Below are positions 1-10,751 of a stretch of 64,000 nucleotides of DNA, one piece after another. The position numbers were made by a program, and so were the translations under genes. A model generated the notes under the pieces. It did no database searches. It saw nothing but the letters and a program-made list of their open reading frames with translations, and was not told the DNA's origin. Source of the DNA: Sparassis latifolia (lineage: Eukaryota; Basidiomycota; Agaricomycetes; Polyporales; Sparassidaceae); the NCBI GenBank assembly GCA_018466975.1, contig CM031559.1:248001-312000 (forward strand), read 5' to 3'. The number at the start of each line of letters is the position of its first letter. Position 1 is the first letter of the stretch.

Positions 1-1218
1 CCAGGGTGCCCTTAGTAGTAAACTGCGCACATGTACGACAACAGTGATAAGACCAGACGACGAGCGATCCATTGTGTATCGCAAGTCTCAGATGACGAGT
101 TGAGCCGGGCATGATAACAAGAATCATGTCGTGACGCTCAGCCTTGGGACTGGGGGCGAGGTAATCTTCCCTTCATGGCCCGGCGGCTAGTCAACGGCGG
201 TAGTACACAGACAGTAGATCATGAAATATACCATGCATCGGGGAACAAATGCCAAGTACCGTCTTGGTAGAAGAACCTCAACTCACTGCGGAGAGTATTT
301 TAACAGATACTGGGATCAAGGCATGTACTACGTACCTCTTTCGGAGGGTGAAGATACCACTGCATGACGATCAGAGGGATGTCGAACAGAGAGTGGCCGT
401 GCACATAATTTACCGAAGTATAAGGCTTAACACGATTGGGATGTGCCTGGTTAGGGAATATATGAAGTCCTGTCCGGCGAAATATCATGGCATCGAACCT
501 GAGCATATACCAGTGAAAGCGAAGATCCCTACAGAAAGATCGCTGTGAGCATAACACAACTTTAAGAACGTAACGGCGTGTTTACCCAGGAGCTTCCGAA
601 AACGTGCCATTTGTCGATATTGAGTAGCTCGCGAATTCTTTCAATGTCCTTGACAAGGTCCCATGTGGTGTTCTCCTCCGTGACAGCAGATCTTGATTGC
701 ATCACATCATCACGTTGAGGAGAGCCAACCTTGGGTCAACGGCTGCTTGTTATCAGATACTCACGGTGTGGACATTCCTGCGCCTCTTTGGTCAAGGAGA
801 ACAATCTGCAGACACAACGCGTTGTTGCCAGTGGCCAATGCAGAGAAAAATATGGTTCATTCATCATCGCACCTTGTATTTTGCTGGGTTGAAGAATGAA
901 CGATCCTTGGCGTCCGACCCAGAGCCGGGACCACCTAACAGAAAAGAATCGAAGTTGGATCAAGCTTCCTACTCACCCTGGCAGGCGCACCGTGAACGAA
1001 GACGACTGAGGAGCATATTAATATTTACGAACAATCTGCCGCATGACTCAGCCTACCTGGAGATCCCTCCTTGTTTCCGCTCACTTCGTAGCTAGATCCA
1101 ATATCATCATGATGCAAGCAGTGCAATACGCTAAGCGAGAGGACGCACTGGCTGAGAGGATATGTATCTCTGACACTTTGAGCCTCCCGGTCTCATATGG
1201 CTCTCTAGGAGGATACAT
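1..1218 (-). pseudogene. Prolyl iminopeptidase (alpha/beta hydrolase), 5' part, decayed, runs off the left edge
   Basis: Translating the minus strand and joining short exons gives the proline iminopeptidase pattern in order: YETGRLKVSEIH (near 1200), YEVSGNKEGSPV (near 1080), VFVHGGPGSGSD with the oxyanion HGGP (1000-930), DRSFFNPAKYK, IVLLDQRGAGMSTP (near 790), ENTTWDLVKDIERI and IDKWHVFGSSWGSS with the nucleophile serine (690-520), AHPNRVK, GIFTLRKSELRFFYQDGTW and HLFPDAW (400-220). The family removes N-terminal proline from peptides and is normally cytosolic. ATG is at 1218. The frame is broken at about two places: two bases are missing after HPNRVK (near 430) and about one base after PKAERHDMIL (near 110). 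The frame fades close to the edge. The GT-AG introns are otherwise well formed. Identity is strong; the pseudogene call rests on these indels, which could also be sequencing errors. Confidence 0.78.
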
Positions 1219-1589
1219 CTTGCAGGTTGCTGGGCTCTCAGATAGCTGGTGGGATATGTAGCAACAGAAAACAAGGCAGAGACTTGAATGTGGAAGATCG
1301 TATGCAATCTATACCTTCCGAGTCCTTACTAGAACGCCAGCGGATCTGTGGGACACATCTCATCTTGACGCGAGGTCGATGGAGATCGCCTTATCGCTAA
1401 GAGACTCGGAAGTTGTAGTACGTGATATATCATGCATCATACTTACTCCGCAGATTGCTAGTGACCGAAAATAAAAGTACCCATTCGGAAATTCCCAGTC
1501 ATCACAGCTTTCAGTTGTACAAGTATTGTCGTAAAGCGTTTACAAAAGCGCGTATCTGCACGGTGGTCGTCATGTCATCATGCCTTCAC

Positions 1590-3863
1590 CTACTGCGCTT
1601 CCTCCTCCTCAAGATTTATTGACTGGAAATGACGCGCAGAGATGCCACGTTCGAAGAGTGTATCGATCCTGTGATGCGCGGTTCACCGCGTTCGACGGAG
1701 GTCGGATAGCGAAGTGTACTCACTGATCTACGGTGAGGCCCTTGGTCTCAGGGATATAGAACCACGCCCAAATCGTGCCGATTGCAGCGAGACCCCCGAA
1801 AATGAAACCGACCTTGCCACCCAAGTTGGCCTCGTCGGGGTTCACGCTGTCGGAGGTCAGTATCGTGAGAGATAAATGCTACTAAACTGCAGTCACTAAC
1901 AGGTAGGGGATGACAATGTTGGCCACCATGCCGCACAATGAATTGGTCAAAATACCAAGACCAATGGTCTTAGACCTAAGTTTCGCACTAGAGACTTCAG
2001 CGAAGATAACGTAGCCGAGAGGACCACTGCACAGAGAAGTCAGAAACCACGGACATATGAGCCGTACTATTGGACGCACATGCCCGTCTGATAGATGAAG
2101 TTATACACTAGAGTCTACCGATGGAAGTGATTCATTCGTCAGAGTTTTTGGATAAATGTCAGGAAACTCACGAAGATAGACATAGCCCACTTAGCACCCT
2201 GGGAGGTAGGAATAGATAGAAACCCAATGAGGAAGAGTACGACTGTGCACGCCAGCATGGTCCAGTTAAAGATGAAACGACGTCCATATCGGTTGACGGT
2301 ATAAAACGTAAGCAAGTTACCGACGACCTGCAAAATTCATACTTCTGGTGAGTGAAATGAGAGTACAGAAACATAGCGCAAATACATACTCCGAGAGCGG
2401 TGACGCCGACACCCAGCTGGAATGCCTTACTATCCGCGAAACCTGCTAATTCAAAGAAGTACGTGCTGAAACTGAGCACAAAGACGATACCGGCTGCCTG
2501 CTGGAGTACAAACACCATGGATGCAATGATGGTACGCCTGAGATTGACACCTAGAAGTCTGGTTAGTATTTCTGTTCTCGAGACATGTCAAGCATCACGA
2601 ACCTCTGAAGCAATCCATGTACGTCGAATTCACAGCATACGTCTCCTCAAGCTCGATCGTCTCACAGATCTGATGCAATTGCAGATCGATATCGGTGCTG
2701 TCACCAGCTAGCCGGATGATCACCTTGCGTGCATCTTCCACACGGCCCTTGCGCACAAGCCACCAAGGTGACTCTGGAGCGAAAGGAAGACCAGCCAGAA
2801 GGATGGCAGGGAAGATCCATTGCAACGCACTGTGGGACTGAGCGTAAGAGAAAGCGTCAAAAACTAGGAAGCTTGCCGAACATACAAAGGCAACCTGTAA
2901 GCGTAGGCACTCGAGAAGTTGCCAGTACCCTCAATGACACCGTTGGACATGCTGTGAGACACGGTTACAAGGGATATCTTACAAGCATTTGTTCCGCTCA
3001 CAATTGACCAACTATTTGGAGCTCAATAATGTTAGATGCTACTCTCGTCACTGACCCACATTTCCGCACTCACGATCAATCCACAAGTTGACCGACGCAG
3101 TAGTGATTCCACGAAGTGCCAAAGGAGACACTTCGGCGCTATAGGCACTGGCACCGGATACATACATGCCTATGGAACAACTAAAATGAATGATAATCGT
3201 CTCTGAAGTGCACGAGACTTACCTAGCGCATAGCCATTGATGAGTTTGCCTGCAAGGAGCATTCCATTCTTGTGCGGAGGGGTGAAGAATTGAATGAATA
3301 TTCCGGTAATGGACACTAAGCAACAAAGAGCGACGGCACCACGGCGTCTACGATGGACGAATGGAGAGATGAATAACGGCATAAATGAGTGAGAAGCGCC
3401 GAGTCTCACCCAAATTTATCGGATATGTAACCGAGCGAGAAACCGCCGAACATACTCCCAATAGAACTGACACTGTTAAATGAGCTCTGCCATCTAGCAG
3501 CCAGGACCCATCCACCATCCGCCTCATATCCGAAGTCCCGTCGGAAAGATGGAACTGACAAAAGACCTCCACCAACCTGCAAGTCCAGACCTCGAACTCA
3601 CCAGTAACCAGCTACATTCAGTACATTCTCACCTGTGAATCATAACCCGAGAGCAAGGCACCCATGCACATGAATATACTCCAGAAGAATGCCCGCCAGT
3701 AGGTACGGATGGCTTGTAGAGGCGTCAGGGCACGTTCTGTCGCCGCTGCCTGGGCCAACGCGGTCAGATTCCCATATTGTTTCCCCTTTTTCTCAAAGCT
3801 TGCTGCATCTTCAAAACGACTGGGATCTCCTTCGGCTTTCTCGAGGACTGCGGCAGAAGACAT
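1590..3863 (-). CDS. MFS sugar transporter, alpha-glucoside/maltose permease type
   Basis: Plasma-membrane sugar:H+ symporter of the major facilitator superfamily. The start (ATG 3863) gives a 60-residue hydrophilic N-terminus followed by MGALLSGYDSQ in helix 1, a signature of fungal general alpha-glucoside permeases. Later exons give SLGYISDKFG (loop 2-3), LINGYALG, VSPLALRGITT, PESPWWLVRKGR (before the central loop, near 2770), QQAAGIVF, VNRYGRRF (near 2300), PLGYVIFAEV and the C-terminal PETKG (near 1750). The final exon ends LFERGISARHF and stops at TAG 1590. About nine GT-AG introns of 45-70 nt are needed. All family motifs appear in frame, so the gene looks intact. The substrate cannot be fixed from sequence; maltose, sucrose or a related glucoside is the family norm. 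The start of the decayed peptidase lies 370 nt downstream on the same strand. Confidence 0.88.
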
Positions 3864-6224
3864 GTTGGAGCCAGAAAACGCTGGTGTCGAGCCCGTGGGT
3901 TAGGCTGGGGAAAGAAGTCTGGGGAATCATTTGCGGGACTCTTAACCAGCATCCTTTATGCGCGCTTGCGGAACTAGGATGCCAGTCGAATCTATAAACG
4001 TGGCGTCTATTCGTATGATGCTCGACCGCACCGCTGCGCCATGCGATGAGTTCCTGAGGAACGGTGTTACCGTAGGATGCGTGCGCATACAGGTCACAAG
4101 GGACACCTTCTTTCTCAACGGTTCCTGGTCTCGTACAGTTGCAGTAAATATAGCACCCACGGGAACAAATCAGGATAATCAGAGAAGTCACAATGGTTAG
4201 ATGGCGCGCCTTTAGGTAGCATTCCTACTCATCATGAAACCAACCGCCGTGCAATCGCCTACAGGCTGGAAGAAATACGGCCGGAAGAACTCGAGGGCGA
4301 CCTGTCATTCTTTACGCAGGTCGCGTGCACACATCCAATGTCTTTCGTGCTGCCAGTGGCTATAACGAAGGCTAGCCTAGTACTTGTAAGAAAATCTGTT
4401 TGCGGCCCGGTAAAACATGCGACGAGAATGCAAAGAACTTTCGGATGCTCGATGTTACGGTACCGAGAGTTATCGCCTATGAAGAGTCGGTATTCAGGTG
4501 ACTAAGGGAAGTGTTCCGGGGAAAGTGTGCATAGCGGACAAATAGATGGTGGTATCCATTTCTAATTCGCATGATGGGCCAGTGCGAACCGCAGGAAGTC
4601 CCGGCATCGGGCAGCGCCATCAAGTACAATAGCACAACCAACAGAAGTACTTACAGGAGGAGTGGCGATCGTCAAGCGATTGTTCAACAGTAAATATCGG
4701 AGAAAATTCCTGAGATCTAGGAGAGCATCAGAATTTCAACAACAATGTACCTACATCAAAAGATTCGTGTTATCCAACCAATGTCCAGCAGACCATTACA
4801 CCGAAGACTTCTGGGCATACCAATGCAGTTCAAGGCTAGCCCTGTGGACAGTTGTGTTGCCAGTGGCGTGATAGAGCGGCGACACAAAGGACGATGAGAT
4901 TAGAGACTGGCATACGATGAAAGATAAATCGAGATATGCATCCGCCACCAAGTTGCCCAAAGTACTACACTCGAATCTGCCGGTTATCAGAGAACGACAA
5001 AATTCAATACAGTACTGAGTGAACACTGATCAACATTTTGGCATCTTGAAGTAGTAGTGAGAACTTACTGCGACCTCTGGACTTACCAACCACCGAAACT
5101 ACAGCGTGCCAATCTTGCTACTTTTGCACAAGCAGCAACAGACGGTGCAGCGACGATAAAATTCTCCGACGATCAGCGGGAGCGTACAATATCTACTGCG
5201 GGAAAATTCCGTCGGCAATCTCCGAGATGGCCAGCTGAATTACACCGCAATACAACGACAGCATTGACTCTGCACCGTTATGTTAAACAGTCCGAGGGTT
5301 TTCCAAAACGTTTCCATTTGGACGACGATTTGCATGCTGAATGGAATCATCGTGATCCGATGGGCCATGAAAGGCACTAGTGTAAGTGGACTGGCATACC
5401 GTATCAAACTCGGATCAGTATGTTGTAACATTTGAATTCAGGAGAAAGCCAAGTCTGCTGGAAACCGGATATATGCATCTCAGCTGGCTGTCTGGGACAC
5501 TATATAGTTCGTCTGACTTTGCGCCGTCTGCGGCAATCCCGTTTCCCTTTCTGGTGCACAATTCCAACCTGCCAGTAGTAGCTATTGGGTCGGCTGTTAC
5601 GCCCGTCCGGCGGCATGCTAGCAGACATCTCAGATAGAATGTGGACTACACTGTGTCTTCGGCGATCTCTCTCCAATGCAGCTCCATCAGAAAAATTTAA
5701 TATCTTGTCTTTCACGGTCTGGTGAAGTGCGGGGTACGCTACTGCCGGTGGTGTCATTGGGATTATGGTATCCTGTGGTTATACAGCGCCATCACCGTAT
5801 TTTACTCCCGCCAATCTACCTTTGTGGGCATGCGTCTCCCGCGCCTTTTGCATACGAGGACGTTTCTGTCGGCGCGCTGGCGCTCGTCGGAGTCGTCTCA
5901 ATCGCAGATGGGTTGGTCCTTTCTGAGCACACCATGTCTTCAGTGTGCCACAGTACGACGCGATATGGATAATCACTAATTAGCCGTCCCACGTACTGAC
6001 CTTCCACATTTGGTAGGGAAGTGACTACATGCGAACGAGCCATATTCTCGTCCACCTGGTTAGACAGTACTATAGCTAATCATTTCCTTGTTGAAGATTG
6101 ACTTTACAGTTGGCCTTAGAATTAAACAACAACTCGGACACTTCCCTGGGTCGAAAAGTTTCTATTATGGTTCTACAAGACAATAGGAGCAATATCTTCG
6201 GAACTGATCGACAAACCACTGATT
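3864..6224. other. Intergenic, no gene recognised
   Basis: About 2.4 kb containing only short ORFs on both strands. None can be joined into a protein family I know. The part next to 3864 should hold the promoter of the sugar transporter, but no clear TATA box is seen in the right place. No tRNA or long repeat was noticed. Confidence 0.5.
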
Positions 6225-7572
6225 TCACAACGAGTACAGTTTTTCTGAAGTCCTATCCCAACAATACCTGCAGGTCGATTCAGCTTTGCATAAATGATAA
6301 ATTCGAGGCCAAATACTGTACAAACCTGATGAGGACCAACTTCTCAAACTCTTTCCTCGCCTCGCTCCGCACCATCTTACCGTTCTCATCTTGGACGTCG
6401 GCATACTCACTCAGCCCCAATTTCTCGTCGTACGCACGACGTAGCTCCAGGGCGATCGCCCAGAGATGACGACGTGCACGCATGCTCGCCGAGCGGTGCA
6501 CATGCGACAGGTACAGCATCCAATCGCCATCGTACGGTGACTTCTGTGCGTGCGCCATAGGCACAGGCGCCTGTCCGTTCTTGGCGCGAAGCTCGGCCTC
6601 TCGGGCATATTCGTGCGCAAGTGGCACTGCCCACCCAAGGGTGAGCACACGGACTCGTGCATGCGGCTGGAAAGTAGTTAGAGCATGACGCCGCAGCGAA
6701 CGACAGGTGGACAGAAAGAGCACAAAGGAGGCATCTGAAAGGTAGGAAAACAAGACGTGCAAGATGTCCACGAGTTCAATAGTCAAGATATCGCTCGTAG
6801 CAGTGGGCGAAGGCTCGAAGTTGAGGCGTTCTGCGGTAACTGTGGGTCCGAACCTCGGGAACCTGAGGAGACGTTGTTAGAGTGCTCGCGAGATAAATTA
6901 GAAAGACGCTAAAGCCGAGATAGATGACGTACACATCTGGTCGGTTCAGCATCCACCCAAGGTTGTTGGACATGAAGGCGTGCCAGTTGAACTCAATACG
7001 CTCTTTGTTATTGAGCGCCCAGAATGGGCGAAGGTCGACTTTGTGCCCGACGCCCTCATAATCGACGCCAGATAAACGACCACCTTGAGCTCCCATCATA
7101 GGGCGACCGAGAACCTTCTCAATCTGGCAGAGGTCCGTGTACGCTTGAAGGGAGTCATCTTGGGCGTCGAACGTCGCCCGGATGATTGTGGCGCAAACAG
7201 TGTGGCACACCAAGATCTTCGAGAAGAACAGTCAGGTAAACAAAGAGAAGTCCAGTCAGCACATCGACACGTACAGTTCCGCCCGGTGACTCCCATCGGA
7301 CGTTGAACACCATCGGGATGGAAGGCATATTGTCGAACGAATTGTTATCTGTATCTTCGCCTGAGCAATCCACAGACAACAGGCAGCTGACAGACATGTT
7401 TCTTACCGAGCCACTCTAAAGTGGTAACTGCGCCGGGCACCCAGCTCCCCATGGCCACGCCCCATCGGAAGTAGTTGTACAACTTCTCGTTCAGAATACC
7501 TGGCGGAGGTGGATGGGGATACATCGAGATAGGACTAGGTGTGAAGGGGAGACGGCACAGGCTGCACGACAT
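6225..7572 (-). CDS. F-box protein with a long unassigned N-terminal region
   Basis: Five exons join cleanly. ATG 7572 starts a proline-rich segment (MYPHPPPPGILNEKLYNYF). Introns near 7400 and 7260 link EWLG to EDTDNNSFDNMP and WESPGGT to ILVCHTVCAT. An intron near 6900-6930 links NRPDV to FPRFGPTVTAE. The F-box follows (about 6790-6690): TIELVDILHVLFSYLSDAS, then LSTCRSLRRHAL. The last intron (near 6330-6270) leads to a short tail ending YSL at 6225. F-box proteins recruit targets to SCF ubiquitin ligases. Here the F-box lies in the second half, after about 180 residues I cannot assign, whereas most F-box proteins carry it near the N-terminus. A TATAAAG on the minus strand at 7661-7667 supports the start. 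The frame is open throughout. A second possible start is Met17 (7524). Confidence 0.68.
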
Positions 7573-8197
7573 ATGTAGTTGGTATCGTGACTATGTCAAG
7601 AGCCAAGGAAGTCCTTCGAGAGTGGCGGTAGATAAAAGGACGTCGCGGCAGGTTGGCGCTCTTTATAGGCATACGGAGGCACTTCTCGAAGAGTCGTTTC
7701 TCCCCTTATGGTGAATCTGGTACAAAGAAATCGATGAGAGGACTCCTCGCTCTCTGAGATCGGCGCAGCGTGAACCCATCCTGACAGTGACTTGTGGATC
7801 CCTGTCAAGTCGACCACTGTCCTGAGGCTCGACGGTCCAGCAGCACCGATCTTGTGATCGACGGTAATTGTGACTGTTGAACGTCGAGCACAAGATTTGG
7901 CCAAACCAGTTGAGGAGACGGTACTTGGCCTCCATCGCTGAATATTGTAAGAGACTCAGAGACATGGTCAAGGCTTAGACTGGCAGCCACGGCGCTCCCG
8001 CCGTCGAGCTCGCTGTCGATGACTCGGATCTAGCCGCGATCACGATGAGCGCTCGTGAGGAGGACGTCGCTCCGACTCTCAAGAATCATATACACCACAA
8101 TTTGAATCACCCAAGCAATGCAAAGACTGATCATGATATGCAACAAATTATATATAGGACATACGAAATAAATTATGCTCTCATAGATTGCATTGCC
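7573..8197. other. Intergenic, promoter side of the F-box gene
   Basis: It holds the TATA box near 7664 and an AT-rich stretch at 8095-8180. A minus-strand open frame at 7596-7904 shows no donor that would join it to the F-box gene and lies across the TATA box, so I do not count it as coding. Confidence 0.5.
7661..7667 (-). promoter_or_regulatory. TATA box of the F-box gene
   Basis: TATAAAG read on the minus strand, about 90 nt upstream of ATG 7572. The context GCCTATAAAG is the same as that in front of the other F-box gene (22821-22827). Confidence 0.5.
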
Positions 8198-10376
8198 CTA
8201 GGTAGAGGATGACCGCCGACTTCCGAAACTCCCAAACATTGAACCCACGGCTCTGAATGCCGCTGAAGTTCTTGGAGGTATCGCATCGCTTTCTTTGACG
8301 GGAGACAATTCTGTTGGGATGTTCAGACTTCCCTCACTCTGCAGCGGTACCGAGCTTAGAAAGCTGAATATCATAGCTAGAGATCGGAAACGTACCGTCG
8401 CGAGCGGATTCCAATCAAACCTCATCGTTGCGACCGTCGGGAGCACGTTGAGTCTCCGCCTCTTGTTCTTAGGAGTGCCATCACCTATAACGACCGCCTC
8501 GTCCGAGTGTCGTCCTGTCGCGGTTGCTTGCTCTGTGCCCGACCTGATAGCTTCCGGCGGGCATCCTTCGAGGAAGGTTTCGCTGCGGTAGCAGCTTTGG
8601 CCTTGGGTCATACCTTGTTCCTTGTGCCGCTATCCTCGTCCTCGTCCTCGTCACCACTCCTTTTATTAATCCGCTTCCAGGTTGGCTTGGGTTCCTCCAC
8701 GTCCCCCTCTTCCAGAACCTCGGCCTTCCGCTTGCCCTTTCTGCCGGCTATGCATTTGTCCTCGATGATCTCAACCTCAACCTCAACCTCAACCTCTTCT
8801 TCGTCCCTGTCTTTTCTGGGTTTCCTTTCGGCTTTACTTTTGCCTGTCCGTGAGTCTCCGTTCCCATTCTTGCTCTGAGGTTTCGGTTGCCTCTTGGTCT
8901 TCTTTGGAGGTTCGACTTCCTCATCGCTGTCGACGTCAAGGTTTCTGGCAAGTTTCAGCGATGTGGAATCAGCCTTCTGGGCTTTGCGCGGCTTGGAACG
9001 GCCATTGCGTTTCGGCTAGGGTGAAGGAGAAGGCGCCACAACCACTTCTTCGACTTCATCCACTTCCTTCTCAGATGTTGACGAGAGCTCGCGGACGGGT
9101 AGTATGCGCTTCGACTGCTTCATCTTGACAAAATTGATAAATCCTGTAAGATGACCGCACAGGGATCGTTGACCTTCTTGACTGGCTTAGGACTTGATCA
9201 AGTGTAGAATGTAGTCCAACCGTAGCCTGCCTCGCTTCTGTCTTCGTCGTGCTCAGATGAGCCTTCAGGGCCTTAATATTTTTCTGCGTATCCTCCAGCT
9301 GCGACCTTAGTCCCTTTGCTTCCGCTTCAAGTTTCTCTTCCTTTCCTTGAGCTTTCTCGAGTGCTATCTTTCATGTCACGTCAGCACAACAACCCAGTAA
9401 TACCCACAAAGCAACATATTCACTGGTTCATCACGCTCACCTTCCACTCGTCCAGTGCTCCCCGGTATTCTTCGTCTTTCTGCTTCCTCTTTTCTGTTGC
9501 AGTCTCAGCCGCGCTATCCAACTCTTCCGCTCGTTCCTCAAGCTCCTTGACCTGCGTCTGCAGCGTCTCCACCTGCACCACAAGTTCCATGCACTCACAG
9601 CGGAGAGCGTCTATTTCCGCGCTTTCACGGCTCTCAAGTTTATTCTCGAGTTGCCGGCGGAGCTCAACCACAGTTTGCTCGGCCTCACCGTGCTTCTTCT
9701 CCAGCTCCGCGCGGGTGGACTTGAGGCCATCTAGGTGGAGTGTTGTTCGCTCAAGCATGGACTCAGTCTTCTTGGAAGAATCCTCCGAGGCATTATGCTC
9801 GGTCTTGAGGCGAGACATGGCGTCGTAGAGTAGGACATAAATCCCTGTAGCAAACTTGTAGATAGGGGAGAATACATTCGAGAGGACGTACCTTAACATC
9901 AGCCTTCTCCTGAAGCGCGTCGGTCAAATCTTTTGCAGAGTCGCGAAGCTGTGCCGCAAGGCCTTCGCACCTTGCCTCCAAAGCGCCTGCCACCTCATCA
10001 CTCAGCTTCTGTCTCTCCCTCTCGACAACACGCTCCGCATCCCCAAGCTCGGCCTCTAACTAGTAACGTCGCGACGCGCTCTTCCAGCTCCGTCTCGCGC
10101 AGTTAGAACGTGACTACTAGGCGAAAGCGGCGCTGCAGACGCGCGAGCCGCTCGCGGCGCACTTCCTCCCGTTCCTTGAGCACAGACATGCGCTCGCGGT
10201 CGAGCTCGATGGCGGTACGCAGGTGTGCGATACGGTGGGCGGCTTGCAGTGTCTCGCAACCGTCGCCGGATGTAAAGATCAGATAGCACCAAATATTTAA
10301 ATAAATCAAAAAAACTCTATCGGCTTCATATCGCACCCCCTCAGCATCTATTTCGCTCCGTAGTACCGTAGACAAC
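8198..10376 (-). pseudogene. Coiled-coil protein with charged, probably nuclear C-terminal half (5' end lost; possibly broken)
   Basis: The minus strand encodes heptad-rich exons: LKEREEVRRERLARLQRRF (10200-10130), a segment with LEARCEGLAAQLRDSAKDL (9990-9890), a long exon at 9830-9440 with LEKKHGEAEQTVVELRRQL, and LEKAQGKEEKLEAEAKGL (9360-9300). A highly charged region follows (about 9080-8610) with lysine-rich clusters (PKKTKRQPKPQ) and acidic runs (DEDEDEDS) encoded by simple repeats. The C-terminal exons contain GTPKNKRRRLN and FGSFGSRRSSST and stop at 8198. Such architecture suits a chromatin or cytoskeletal scaffold, but I cannot name the family. In-frame TAG (near 9017) and TGA (near 8609) need very short introns or are true nonsense codons, and the frame changes between 8600 and 8500. 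No ATG precedes the first exon: the upstream frame stops inside the palindrome at 10364-10422. Confidence 0.5.
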
Positions 10377-10422
10377 CTGCTGAAGTTAGCACCGTGCTAA
10401 CTTCAGCAGGTTGTCTACGGTA
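10364..10422. repeat. Perfect 59-nt palindrome (29-bp arms, 1-nt centre)
   Basis: Bases 10364-10392 are the exact reverse complement of 10394-10422, with a single C (10393) between them. Pairing stops immediately outside (G opposite G). One arm reads into the first recognisable exon of the coiled-coil gene. It may be a real inverted duplication, the stem of a hairpin RNA, or a fold-back artefact of cloning or assembly. Confidence 0.9.
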
Positions 10423-10751
10423 GAGGCCGCTCGTTGGTTGCACGTGATTGTTGAAATGCAGGTGGCCACTTGGCACTCTTACCTCTCCTAACCACTCGCA
10501 CATCGAATCCTTTGAGTCGTCAATATGCCTAGTTCTCGCCGAACGCAAGTGTGCCGTGCGCGATCAAGAATTGGGGGCTCTACTACTCATTCCCCGGTGG
10601 CCACCCCGTTGGCGAAGACAAAGACTTCGTGGCAGGAACCAAATACTGACATATACATTAACATGCGCTATCGCCAATAAGCTCAGTCTGCGAAGCGCGC
10701 CATGATTGGCCCAATGCCTGTTGATACATGAACTTCCTTCCCGAGACAGAC
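10423..10751. other. Intergenic, nothing recognised
   Basis: Short divergent spacer between the coiled-coil gene and the FunK1-type kinase gene. Only small non-conserved ORFs are present. Confidence 0.5.

Noticed and set aside
7596..7904. 102-residue minus-strand ORF upstream of the F-box gene
   Set aside because: It spans the TATA box at 7661-7667 and has no donor to join the F-box exons.
8507..8878. 123-residue plus-strand ORF with poly-Ser and Ser-Thr repeats
   Set aside because: Antisense of the DEDE/VEVE simple repeats in the charged region of the minus-strand gene.
9316..9828. 170-residue plus-strand ORF rich in serine
   Set aside because: Antisense of the coiled-coil exon; the Ser richness is the complement of Glu/Lys/Gln codons.
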